Positions 57,601-64,000 of a stretch of 64,000 nt of DNA are shown in pieces. Both the position numbers and the translations under genes were made by a program. How positions within the stretch are numbered: position 1 is the stretch's first letter; each line of letters starts with the position of its first letter. Below the pieces are notes generated by a model. That model ran no database searches and had not been told where the DNA came from. It worked only from the letters and a program-made list of their open reading frames with translations. Source of the DNA: an uncultured Eubacteriales bacterium (GTDB lineage: Bacteria; Bacillota; Clostridia; Oscillospirales; Acutalibacteraceae). The stretch covers positions 1 to 64,000 of the forward strand of contig CAKSKA010000002.1 in the NCBI GenBank assembly GCA_934464615.1. Direction: 5' to 3'.

Positions 57601-60214
57601 AAGATGCCACTTCGTTTTTTGCTGTCATCGAAGCAGTTGTAAGTTCAGAAAGAAGAACATCGAATTTTGCTGCTTCTTCTGTATGCTCAACCGAAACAAT
57701 ATCAAGTAAAAGTGGTGAGATTTCGCCGACAGGGAGATTCCTCATTTGAGAGCAAATGTCCACAGCATTTGTGATATAATCCCAATCGCTATATAACCCT
57801 TTATAATAGCTACCTAAAAGCCTTTCTAATTCAGAAGCATTTTGCTCTAACCAATTTAGCTTGTCGTGGTAGTATTTCAAGGTTGTCAATAGGTCAACAA
57901 CAGCATCATCGGGAAGTTTTTTCAAAACAGTCTTACTTAATGCTAAAATTTGCTTTTTATCTTGCTTATATTGTCCTTTGAATACCTTGAAGAAATTTGT
58001 ATATTCAGTTTTATACCTCAAAAGGATTGGGGCATAATCCAAGCTCAGTATTTCAGGTTCCCATACAGACAATAGCTTTTCTTTTACATTGTTAATATCG
58101 TTAGTAATCGTTTGAGCTTCGATGATAAGGTTTCTTATTTTACCTATATCAGATGAGAACCAAATCTTATTTAGTATTATGTTAGTTTTGATAAGTTCAA
58201 AAAGTGAAATAACTGTTTGCAGGTTATATGCGTTAGCGGAAAAATCTGTTCCCAACTTATCATTTATCGATTTGTATGTATTCCGTGTATCCATTAAAGC
58301 TTTTTTAAGGGCGGTTAAATGGGCGTGTAAAGTAACTGCCTCTTTTACAAAGAACTCAGAATCATTTCTTCTAATTAAGGGCAAGTCGATAAAGCCATTC
58401 GCCTGAGCTAACAGCTTGTCTTTCCATTCATTGTAATTATAGTGATAAATTGTATCCACAAAGACTTTTGATATTGCTTCTCTAAGTTCAAAGAGTTTAG
58501 CGTATGTGTTCTTTGCTTCGGTTGCAGACTTAATTCCTTGCTCAAAATTAAATGTGCCAAGCCATATTTGAGGAATCTGAGGTAAATCACAAATCCTCTC
58601 AATAATATCAACCATTTCAAGCATCGAGATGTACGGGGCATGTTCACTAAGAACTGATACTTCGCTAATTGCCGAAAGAATTTCAATACACTCTTTTAGT
58701 GAATTGGTGAGAGCTTCCAATTTCACTCTCATCTGTTCGTTGTATTCATAACCGGACACACGAATAGCAAGACCATCCCAAGGGTTATTATTTATATGGT
58801 AATGCAAACGCTCTAAAGAAAGCTCATATTCTTTAAGCGCATTTAAAAAAGTTTGAAGTTTAGTTTGCGATATACTCAATGGATCGTCAAGCGTAAAGGT
58901 CATAGTAGGTACATCATTCACTTCTTCAAGTTTGCTATACACCTCATAACAACTAATATTGAGTTCGGAATTAAGTGCGTGGAGTTCTTCCGCATATTTA
59001 TTAAGTTCTTGACGAATTGATAGGAGTTCTTCCAAATTGCTGATTGCCTCATCCTTGACGCGGGTTTGCTTCAGCTTGAGGTTAGCTCCGATCTGTTCAA
59101 GGATTTCCCTTTTATTTGCCTTGTAACTATGCAATGGCAGGCAAAAATCACCCAAGTGTGCTTCTTGAAGTCTGCGATAAACCACTTGGAGAGCTGCCAT
59201 TTTTTCAGAAACAAATAAGACCTTTTTGCCTTCAGCTAAGGCTTCGGCAATTATGTTTGTAATTGTTTGGCTCTTACCGGTTCCGGGAGGGCCTTGCATA
59301 ACAAAGCTAATATTGTTCTTGGAATAAAGTATGGCATCTTGTTGACTCGAATCGGCACTCATAACTTGATAACAATCTTGCGGGCTAATTGAATCAAGGT
59401 CAAAATCATGCAAGTGTTCGGGGATTTTGTTTGCTTCAGCAATATCGCCTGCCATTGCACGAATAACAGGATTTTCCTTGATGCGTTCTTCATTTCTACG
59501 CAAATCGTTATACATTGAAATTTTCAAAAATGACAGTAATCCCAAACTCACTTCTCTAAGGATACGCCATCCTCTTTGGTCTGCTACTTCTTCAAGATTT
59601 TTCAAATAATTATCAAGAGTGTCTTTATCAGGTTCAAACTGAGGAAGTTCAATTCCATATTCGGTCTTTAGATAGTATTCCAGCGTCGGATTAACAACAA
59701 TATCATCTTCGTGTTTTTTTAATGTGTACGGTGAGTTTAATGCTTCTAATGATAATACAACAGGGACCAGAACCAAAGGTGATTTTATCCATTGTGCAGA
59801 TGCGCCTTTACCGTCTTTCCATTCAATGAACCCAAAAGAGAGGTAGAGGATATTTGTGCCTTGCTCTTCTTGTGCCAACCTTGATTTGGCTCTGAGGTTT
59901 TTAAGCGTTTTTTGCCTTTCAAGAATACTTCCTTCGGTCTTAATATCACCTATTGTCACCGGGAGTGGTGAGGATAGATTTTCTAAAAGCGAAAGGATTG
60001 AAAAAACACGAATGTCTGTTTCCCTGTCAACAGAGCGTTGAAAAGTCAAGGTTGCTTCATCCAACGCAAGCCTGTTAAAGAGTTCATCAAAAGAAGGTTC
60101 TATCAACTTAATGGTAGTTCTTTTGGTTTCGCGATAATTTATCATTTTATTACGCTTACCAAGATCAAGAAGTTGATGTTCCCAGTACTCAATCTTTTTG
60201 TCTAAAATTTCCAT
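54680..60214 (-). CDS. DUF4011 SF1 helicase with Vsr-like nuclease and DUF3320 domains
   Basis: From the ATG at 60212-60214, after GGAAAGGAAG, the protein has 1844 residues. An N-terminal DUF4011 region (IEYWEHQLLDLGKRNKMINY) is followed by Walker A GPPGTGKSQT at 308-317, a long helical insertion, and motif II VIFDEASQIFPEDAIGAI with IIAGDSKQLPPT. The helicase C-domain shows NVQGDERDTIIFS and RRLNVAITRAK. A PD-(D/E)XK/Vsr-like nuclease has YKIDIAI and AGIECDG with RDRDHLRR and LYRVWSTEW. A DUF3320-type winged helix closes the protein. Such COG1112 proteins occur in defence islands. Confidence 0.95.
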   Translation of the reverse strand: MEILDKKIEYWEHQLLDLGKRNKMINYRETKRTTIKLIEPSFDELFNRLALDEATLTFQRSVDRETDIRVFSILSLLENLSSPLPVTIGDIKTEGSILERQKTLKNLRAKSRLAQEEQGTNILYLSFGFIEWKDGKGASAQWIKSPLVLVPVVLSLEALNSPYTLKKHEDDIVVNPTLEYYLKTEYGIELPQFEPDKDTLDNYLKNLEEVADQRGWRILREVSLGLLSFLKISMYNDLRRNEERIKENPVIRAMAGDIAEANKIPEHLHDFDLDSISPQDCYQVMSADSSQQDAILYSKNNISFVMQGPPGTGKSQTITNIIAEALAEGKKVLFVSEKMAALQVVYRRLQEAHLGDFCLPLHSYKANKREILEQIGANLKLKQTRVKDEAISNLEELLSIRQELNKYAEELHALNSELNISCYEVYSKLEEVNDVPTMTFTLDDPLSISQTKLQTFLNALKEYELSLERLHYHINNNPWDGLAIRVSGYEYNEQMRVKLEALTNSLKECIEILSAISEVSVLSEHAPYISMLEMVDIIERICDLPQIPQIWLGTFNFEQGIKSATEAKNTYAKLFELREAISKVFVDTIYHYNYNEWKDKLLAQANGFIDLPLIRRNDSEFFVKEAVTLHAHLTALKKALMDTRNTYKSINDKLGTDFSANAYNLQTVISLFELIKTNIILNKIWFSSDIGKIRNLIIEAQTITNDINNVKEKLLSVWEPEILSLDYAPILLRYKTEYTNFFKVFKGQYKQDKKQILALSKTVLKKLPDDAVVDLLTTLKYYHDKLNWLEQNASELERLLGSYYKGLYSDWDYITNAVDICSQMRNLPVGEISPLLLDIVSVEHTEEAAKFDVLLSELTTASMTAKNEVASLKAKIDIDLANFDVEETINTIETYLCKLNEISAQAEMIKPYLVNTDETIEVIYKAVEQLNSYSETENLVNVLAQTYKRDFETLFDNEHTDWDNIVILLSKVDELKKIECFPLLQGLVNVIEERKRSLKEIADSLRNAHNNGCAAFDWIKQQFSKSSDLQSLTIAALSEKMSGCLNNLANLDKWIDYQEAKDKCTEVGLEDFISKFESAYLGENIEKTFLKGFYHMWLGAVCDKSASVRRFRRNTQDEKIKKFIELDDLQLLVAQMRIREKLIENLPSSHRMLKATDEIAILNKELSKKSRIMPLRKLFRMIPNLLMKLKPCLMMSPLSVSYFLETEAYHFDLVIFDEASQIFPEDAIGAIFRGSQVIIAGDSKQLPPTNFFSATTNNFDGDYDISDEEDYSEVVSDSILEEATSVLPNRTLLWHYRSKHENLIAFSNREIYKNELITFPNSITKVPDMGVEYIYVENGCYEGGGKNCNIREAQKCIILVLEHIQKHPDRSLGIIAFSEKQQNAIENAIIDFRERMPQYEWFFDESKDEPFFVKNLENVQGDERDTIIFSICYAKDKNGKMYMRFGPLGHMGGERRLNVAITRAKCNVKLVGSILPSDIDLSRTNSEGVRMLRSYIEFAIKGSSVLKSAEREEVFETVDEFCNIVAKFLENNGYKVQKQVGCSDYKIDIAIENPNVDGEFIAGIECDGISYVHAKTARDRDHLRRSVLENMGWNLYRVWSTEWNRNSKAEGEALISFIQSIIDKNGTATHTFKQSNENDMDVSIDTIATETAKPIEKTSTRNPYGFVYYKEANWWDTDHSGSNDNLTRISENILYIVSVEQPIHMELLYKRLGPSFTTGKATEGVRQTIDEAISKKLNGRVVIDKNNFVRLLPLSPITVRIPEEYDTPRPMEFISTEEVASAMIKIISSSFGITKEDLASECARVFGFERKGPKIKIKTDAAIKWLVDSKQIRIIDGKAQLIGD

Positions 60215-60284
60215 AGAACTTCCTTTCCGATATACCATCATTTTGAACAAATCAATGTCTTGAGAAATACTATATAATCTGGAC

Positions 60285-61283
60285 TCACAGTGTATTTATC
60301 TCGTCTTCAAGATGCTTTACCTCTTCCAAGACCACATCGAAATCCGGTTTTTCGCCGTAGATCATATTCTTCATATGCTCATAGTCGTCTTTGAGGACTT
60401 TGATATTTTTCTCGCTTGGTATCAATTTCATTGTACCGGGTTTGGCTTCGTCGTATCTTGCCCACGAACAATGGTAGAATTTATCCTTAAAACATACAAC
60501 TTTATCAAGCAGGTCTAAGTCTGCGAAAGCCTCAGCTTTTACGGGCGAATTTGCCATACAATAAAGATCATAATAATGGCGGGAATATCTTGTTGGCACA
60601 ATGCTGTTTTCGGGGCGGTATGCCTCTCTATGTAAAATCGTAACCTTTTCCCAAAATGTGCGTTTCGGCAATACGGTCAATATCTCGGTGCTCGGTTGCT
60701 TGAAAAGTCTGCCGTACTGCTCGGCGGCATAAGGGGTAATTGGCTTTTCCTCTGCCGGTGTCCACGCCGCAAGCGCTCCGATTTCAAGACGAATCACAGG
60801 CAGAATCGCTGAATCGTCAAAGCTGCGGTTATAAGCAAAAACCACCGTCTGCGGATCGTCGTCCTCTATATAGCAATTTACATCATAGGAAAGTTCGCTT
60901 TGCAAATCCGTTATAACGGCAGGCATAAATTCGTTTCTCAAAAACGCTTCGGTTTTTGTGCCTGCCTCTTTATTAAAGGCGTCCTGCTTGGTGTTGCTTC
61001 GGTCAGCCCACGGCTCATCCTTTTCGTAGCCGAGAACACGCCAGTCGAGAATCAAGTCAATATCCTCGGAAAAGCGTTCAATCAAGCCATATGACTTTGA
61101 AAGGCTTGTGCCGCCCTTGAAAGCAATATTATTTTTCCATGCGCAGCGATGAAAAAGATAATCAAGCATATAGCACACCCAAAAATCTTTTTCAATAATG
61201 GCATCGGTCATACCCATTTTAGCGGCTGTGTTGTGAAACAGAGCCTTTTTATCGTTTTCGTTCAGTTTCGCAATATTTCTCAT
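60285..61283 (-). CDS. abiEii: AbiEii/AbiGii-type nucleotidyltransferase toxin
   Basis: The 332-residue protein has the DNA polymerase beta-like nucleotidyltransferase core of AbiEii: KDFWVCYMLDYLFHR, FKGGTSLSKSYGLIERFSED and DIDLILDW with catalytic Asp residues. AbiEii toxins transfer nucleotides (GTP- or CTP-dependent in studied members) and mediate abortive infection as type IV toxins. The start overlaps the antitoxin stop by 1 base. It ends 70 bases before the helicase. Confidence 0.93.
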   Translation of the reverse strand: MRNIAKLNENDKKALFHNTAAKMGMTDAIIEKDFWVCYMLDYLFHRCAWKNNIAFKGGTSLSKSYGLIERFSEDIDLILDWRVLGYEKDEPWADRSNTKQDAFNKEAGTKTEAFLRNEFMPAVITDLQSELSYDVNCYIEDDDPQTVVFAYNRSFDDSAILPVIRLEIGALAAWTPAEEKPITPYAAEQYGRLFKQPSTEILTVLPKRTFWEKVTILHREAYRPENSIVPTRYSRHYYDLYCMANSPVKAEAFADLDLLDKVVCFKDKFYHCSWARYDEAKPGTMKLIPSEKNIKVLKDDYEHMKNMIYGEKPDFDVVLEEVKHLEDEINTL

Positions 61284-61897
61284 TACTCGTCACCTTTGCA
61301 AATTACTTTAATGTATTCATAAACCCATGATGTGGCGGATTTTGCTTCCGTCAGCATCTTTTCTTTCTCTTCTTCGCTGAGCGCTTTTTTTAAGCGGCAA
61401 ATGATTTGCTCAGATACATTGTTCTTGCCGAGTGCTTTCAGTGCCTGAATAGTCAGCGCCGTTTTATAGGAAAGCTTAGATATTTCCTTATTCGTTGTTC
61501 GCTTGAATTTTATCACGGTATTGTCAAAGGAATATTCTTTATACGCACCGTCCGACACATATACCCACTGAGCAGGAACTTGAGTTGAGAGTCCCAAAAG
61601 GTTCAGCGCCGTATCACCGCAGGGGACAATCGTCCAACCGAAATTGCGGGCAAGCGCATGAGCAACCTTATTTGGTGACGGTGCAACGGTTTCGCCGAGC
61701 AGCTCGTTATATTCGGGTTTATAATAAACGCCGAACAGTATTTTTTTGACAAGCCCCTCGTCGGCAAGGCGAAGCAATGCCATATTAACGGTCTTTTTGT
61801 CGGTAATATCGGTAAAATCAGTTGAAACAAAAACAGAGCCGTTTTCAGACTTTGCTATTATATTTCGTATCTGGCTTAAATAATTCGGTCGCTTCAT
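61283..61897 (-). CDS. abiEi: AbiEi-type antitoxin/transcriptional regulator
   Basis: The 204-residue protein has an N-terminal winged helix (VFVSTDFTDITDKKTVNMAL, LRLADEGLVKKILFGVYYKP) and the AbiEi C-terminal region with VPCGDTALNLLGLSTQVPAQ. AbiEi proteins neutralise the toxin and repress their own promoter. Two direct repeats of GTAGAAAATA flank its promoter and may be the binding sites. Confidence 0.9.
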   Translation of the reverse strand: MKRPNYLSQIRNIIAKSENGSVFVSTDFTDITDKKTVNMALLRLADEGLVKKILFGVYYKPEYNELLGETVAPSPNKVAHALARNFGWTIVPCGDTALNLLGLSTQVPAQWVYVSDGAYKEYSFDNTVIKFKRTTNKEISKLSYKTALTIQALKALGKNNVSEQIICRLKKALSEEEKEKMLTEAKSATSWVYEYIKVICKGDE

Positions 61898-61937
61898 TCA
61901 AATGCACCTTCCTTAAGCAGCGGTGTTATACGAATTT

Positions 61938-61999
61938 ATTATACACTATTTTCTACGAAAAATCAAGCGTTTGCGAAAATAATAACCGTTATTTTCTAC
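61938..61999 (-). promoter_or_regulatory. Promoter and repeated operator of the AbiE operon
   Basis: On the minus strand TTGATT (61961-61966) and TATAAT (61938-61943) are 17 bp apart. GTAGAAAATA occurs twice, at 61990-61999 and within the spacer at 61947-61956, 43 bases apart. An autorepressor bound to the inner repeat would cover the promoter. Confidence 0.65.
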
Positions 62000-62016
62000 C
62001 AAGCACTTTGAATATG

Positions 62017-62046
62017 CAAAAAGCGGAGCCGAAGCCCCGCTTTTTC
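62017..62046 (-). terminator. Terminator of tnpV
   Basis: AAAAAGCGG and CCGCTTTTT arms with a GAAG loop region overlap the tnpV stop. On the minus strand the stem ends in TTTTT. Confidence 0.8.
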
Positions 62047-62344
62047 AGATATAAATCAGTTCAGCATTTACAACATTGATTGCCCTTGCTTTAATGCTGT
62101 TGATCTGACTAACCCATTTCATTTGATTTTTTGCTTTCAGTTCTTCGGTAATGCCTTCAAGTTCGGCATACTGTTTTGTCAACAGCTCAAACATTTCCTG
62201 CGCGTTTTGGTCGAGATTGGTCAGGTACTGCTCAAGCGTACCGTTTAACCGCATTACATTGATAACCGTCGGATTGTTCTTTTTCAGAAAGTTATAATGT
62301 CTTTGTCCCCACAAACCTACTCTTGATATAAATTCGTCTTTCAT
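62045..62344 (-). CDS. tnpV: TnpV-family transposon-encoded protein
   Basis: The ATG at 62342-62344 follows AAAGGAGG, giving 99 residues. Segments RVGLWGQRHYNFLKKNNPTV, INVMRLNGTLEQYLTNLDQN and EGITEELKAKNQMKWV match TnpV proteins of clostridial serine-recombinase transposons (Tn4451 type). The role is unclear. It supports a mobile-element boundary near this end. Confidence 0.88.
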   Translation of the reverse strand: MKDEFISRVGLWGQRHYNFLKKNNPTVINVMRLNGTLEQYLTNLDQNAQEMFELLTKQYAELEGITEELKAKNQMKWVSQINSIKARAINVVNAELIYI

Positions 62345-62411
62345 ATAGCAAACCTCCTTTGCGAGTATATTATACCGCAAAAGAAGGTAACTCAAAAATG
62401 TGCGATTATTC

Positions 62412-62447
62412 AAAAATCCCTCTGCCGAAAAATCGGTAGAGGGATTT
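62412..62447 (-). terminator. Terminator after ppdK
   Basis: AAATCCCTCTGCCGA and TCGGTAGAGGGATTT form a long stem followed by TTTTTG on the minus strand, about 130 bases after the ppdK stop. Confidence 0.85.
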
Positions 62448-62451
62448 CGTT

Positions 62452-62576
62452 TTAAATATACAAGCTTACCTTAATGTCTTTCCAGCGGTGCACACGGTGC
62501 TTTGTGGAATCGGCATACAGGTATCTCACGGCATCCTCTTTTGTGAGCGTGAACTCAGCAAATTTGGTATACTTGA
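62452..62576 (-). other. Open tail after ppdK, unidentified reading frame
   Basis: A frame without its own clear start, ending at 62452, reads YTKFAEFTLTKEDAVRYLYA and DSTKHRVHRWKDIKVSLYI between the ppdK stop and its terminator. The composition looks protein-like, but no family is recognised. It may be a C-terminal remnant or chance. Confidence 0.25.
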
Positions 62577-64000
62577 TTAGTTCCTGCCGTCCTTGATGGC
62601 TGCCTGAGCTGCTGCAAGGCGGGCAATCGGAACGCGGAACGGTGAGCATGATACATAATCAAGACCGATCTTATGGCAGAATTCAACAGATGTCGGATCG
62701 CCGCCGTGTTCGCCGCATATACCGCAGTGGAGGTCAGGTCTGGTGGATTTACCGAGCTTAACAGCCATCTGCATAAGTTTGCCTACGCCGTCCTGATCGA
62801 GTTTTGCAAACGGATCGTTTTCAAAAATCTTTGCATCATAGTAAGCGTCAAGGAACTTACCTGCATCGTCACGGCTGAAGCCGTAAGTCATCTGGGTTAA
62901 GTCGTTTGTACCGAAGCAGAAGAACTCAGCCTCTTTAGCAATTTCATCAGCTGTAAGAGCGGCACGCGGAATTTCAATCATTGTACCAACTTCATACTTG
63001 AGGTCGGCGCCTGCAGCAGCAATTTCTGCATCCGCAGTTTCAACAACTGTCTTCTTAACATACTTAAGCTCTTTAACGTCGCCTACCAACGGAATCATGA
63101 TTTCGGGAACAATGTTCCAATCCGGATGAGCCTTTTTAACATTTATAGCTGCACGGATAACTGCGGTTGTCTGCATTTTTGCAATTTCCGGATAGGTAAC
63201 TGCAAGACGGCATCCGCGGTGTCCCATCATGGGGTTAGCTTCGTGCAGGGATGCAATAATTGCCTTGATTTCATCAACGCTCTTGCCCTGTGCGTCGGCA
63301 AGTTTCTTAATGTCGGCTTCCTCTGTAGGAACGAACTCATGAAGCGGAGGATCCAGGAAACGAATAGTAACCGGCTTGCCTTCAAGCGCTTCGTAAAGTT
63401 TTTCAAAGTCGCCCTGCTGGAAGGGGATTATATTTTCAAGAGCCTTTTCTCTTTCTTCAACTGTAGAAGAGCAGATCATCTGACGGAAGTAGTCGATACG
63501 GTTGCCTTCAAAGAACATATGCTCTGTACGGCAAAGTCCGATACCTTCTGCGCCGAGTTCGGCAGCCTTCTTAGCATCTCTCGGAGTATCTGCATTTGTG
63601 CGAACGCCGAGTTTGCGGTACTTATCTGCCCAAGCCATGATTCTGCCGAATTCGCCTGCGATTGAAGCGTCGACAGTCGGGATTATACCGTCGTAAATGT
63701 TACCGGTAGAACCGTCAAGCGAGAGGTAATCGCCCTCATGATAAGTCTTGCCGGAGAGTGTGAACTGTTTGTTGTCTTCATCCATGTTAATAGCTGTGCA
63801 GCCGGAAACGCAGCAAGTACCCATACCGCGTGCAACAACGGCAGCGTGTGAAGTCATACCGCCGCGTACGGTGAGTATACCTTGGGCTGCCTTCATGCCT
63901 TCAATATCTTCTGGTGAAGTTTCAAGACGTACAAGAACAACCTTTTCGCCGCGTGCGCCCCAAGCCTTAGCGTCTTCTGCAGTAAATACTATTTTACCGC
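62577..64000 (-). CDS. ppdK: Pyruvate, phosphate dikinase, C-terminal part (cut by window edge)
   Basis: The frame is open to the right edge and gives 474 C-terminal residues of an enzyme of about 870-880. The phosphohistidine domain has GILTVRGGMTSHAAVVARGM with the catalytic His. The PEP/pyruvate TIM barrel follows, with EGIGLCRTEHMFF, RFLDPPLHEFVP, MMGHRGCRLAVTYPEIAKMQ, FCFGTNDLTQMTYGFSRDDA and HCGICGEHGGDP (catalytic Cys). It interconverts pyruvate and phosphoenolpyruvate using ATP and phosphate or AMP and pyrophosphate, a common glycolytic step in anaerobic Clostridia. Confidence 0.97.
   Translation of the reverse strand, partial: GKIVFTAEDAKAWGARGEKVVLVRLETSPEDIEGMKAAQGILTVRGGMTSHAAVVARGMGTCCVSGCTAINMDEDNKQFTLSGKTYHEGDYLSLDGSTGNIYDGIIPTVDASIAGEFGRIMAWADKYRKLGVRTNADTPRDAKKAAELGAEGIGLCRTEHMFFEGNRIDYFRQMICSSTVEEREKALENIIPFQQGDFEKLYEALEGKPVTIRFLDPPLHEFVPTEEADIKKLADAQGKSVDEIKAIIASLHEANPMMGHRGCRLAVTYPEIAKMQTTAVIRAAINVKKAHPDWNIVPEIMIPLVGDVKELKYVKKTVVETADAEIAAAGADLKYEVGTMIEIPRAALTADEIAKEAEFFCFGTNDLTQMTYGFSRDDAGKFLDAYYDAKIFENDPFAKLDQDGVGKLMQMAVKLGKSTRPDLHCGICGEHGGDPTSVEFCHKIGLDYVSCSPFRVPIARLAAAQAAIKDGRN

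Noticed and set aside
44325..60214. Type VI secretion system
   Set aside because: Kinase, PP2C, FHA and ClpB-like ATPase recall T6SS regulation, but no sheath, tube, baseplate or membrane-complex gene is present and the host appears Gram-positive.
52998..60214. Canonical Mokosh defence system
   Set aside because: Kinase and COG1112 helicase are separate genes and no PLD nuclease is seen, so the name does not fit as I know it.
1..64000. CRISPR array
   Set aside because: No regularly spaced direct repeats were seen anywhere in the window.

Overview
The window looks like chromosome from an anaerobic, low-to-mid GC Gram-positive bacterium of the Clostridia, probably an uncultured gut Oscillospirales- or Christensenellales-like lineage. 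This is inferred from clostridial-type genes: an atpI-B-E-F-H-A-G-D-C operon, an anaerobic glycerol-3-phosphate dehydrogenase cluster with GlpP, pyruvate phosphate dikinase, large-serine-recombinase and TnpV mobile genes. Strong AGGAGG ribosome sites and TTGACA/TATAAT promoters fit this too. No taxonomic marker was tested.

Layout. 1-0.7 kb is AT-rich: a MerR regulator cut by the left edge and a decayed GyrI-like fragment, next to tRNA-Thr(TGT) and a partial copy of its 3' end. 1.0-8.2 kb holds an esterase and the F1Fo ATP synthase operon, whose delta subunit is only 70 residues long. 8.4-11.9 kb carries two polysaccharide genes, an SGNH hydrolase and the AzlCD exporter. 11.9-14.6 kb is argGH. 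14.7-22.7 kb has a SLOG protein, an XRE regulator, a sugar oxidoreductase/isomerase pair, gdhA, a TPM/LemA pair, coaX and a broken DUF554 gene. 22.8-30.9 kb has a MarR-controlled heterodimeric ABC exporter and a TetR-linked MMPL exporter. 31-36.4 kb is a GlpP-linked glycerol-3-phosphate oxidation cluster with an MgtC protein. 36.5-39.6 kb is small housekeeping and regulatory genes.

Repeat family. Two full 273-bp copies of a short non-autonomous element (15549-15821 and, inverted, 22094-22366) sit in the XRE and DUF554 genes. Removing each copy plus one TA restores a continuous reading frame in both, so TA is the target duplication. Two lone ends lie at 19327-19345 and 30897-30915.

Island. 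From about 39.7 to 62.4 kb every gene is on the minus strand and belongs to an apparent integrative and mobilizable element. One end has a large serine recombinase, a small partner, a ParB-like protein, two MobC-like proteins and oriT-like repeats; the other end has TnpV. The cargo is an AbiE-type toxin-antitoxin pair and a tightly packed operon: a 1844-residue DUF4011/SF1 helicase-nuclease, a Ser/Thr kinase, a membrane protein, a coiled-coil protein, a zinc-ribbon/FHA protein, an NrdG-like radical SAM protein, a ClpB-like AAA+ ATPase, a PP2C phosphatase, two DUF4236 proteins and a sigma-region-4-like HTH protein. Kinase, phosphatase and FHA reader together form a complete phospho-threonine switch beside an unfoldase and a helicase-nuclease. 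I infer an uncharacterised, probably defensive, phospho-regulated system. The window ends inside ppdK.
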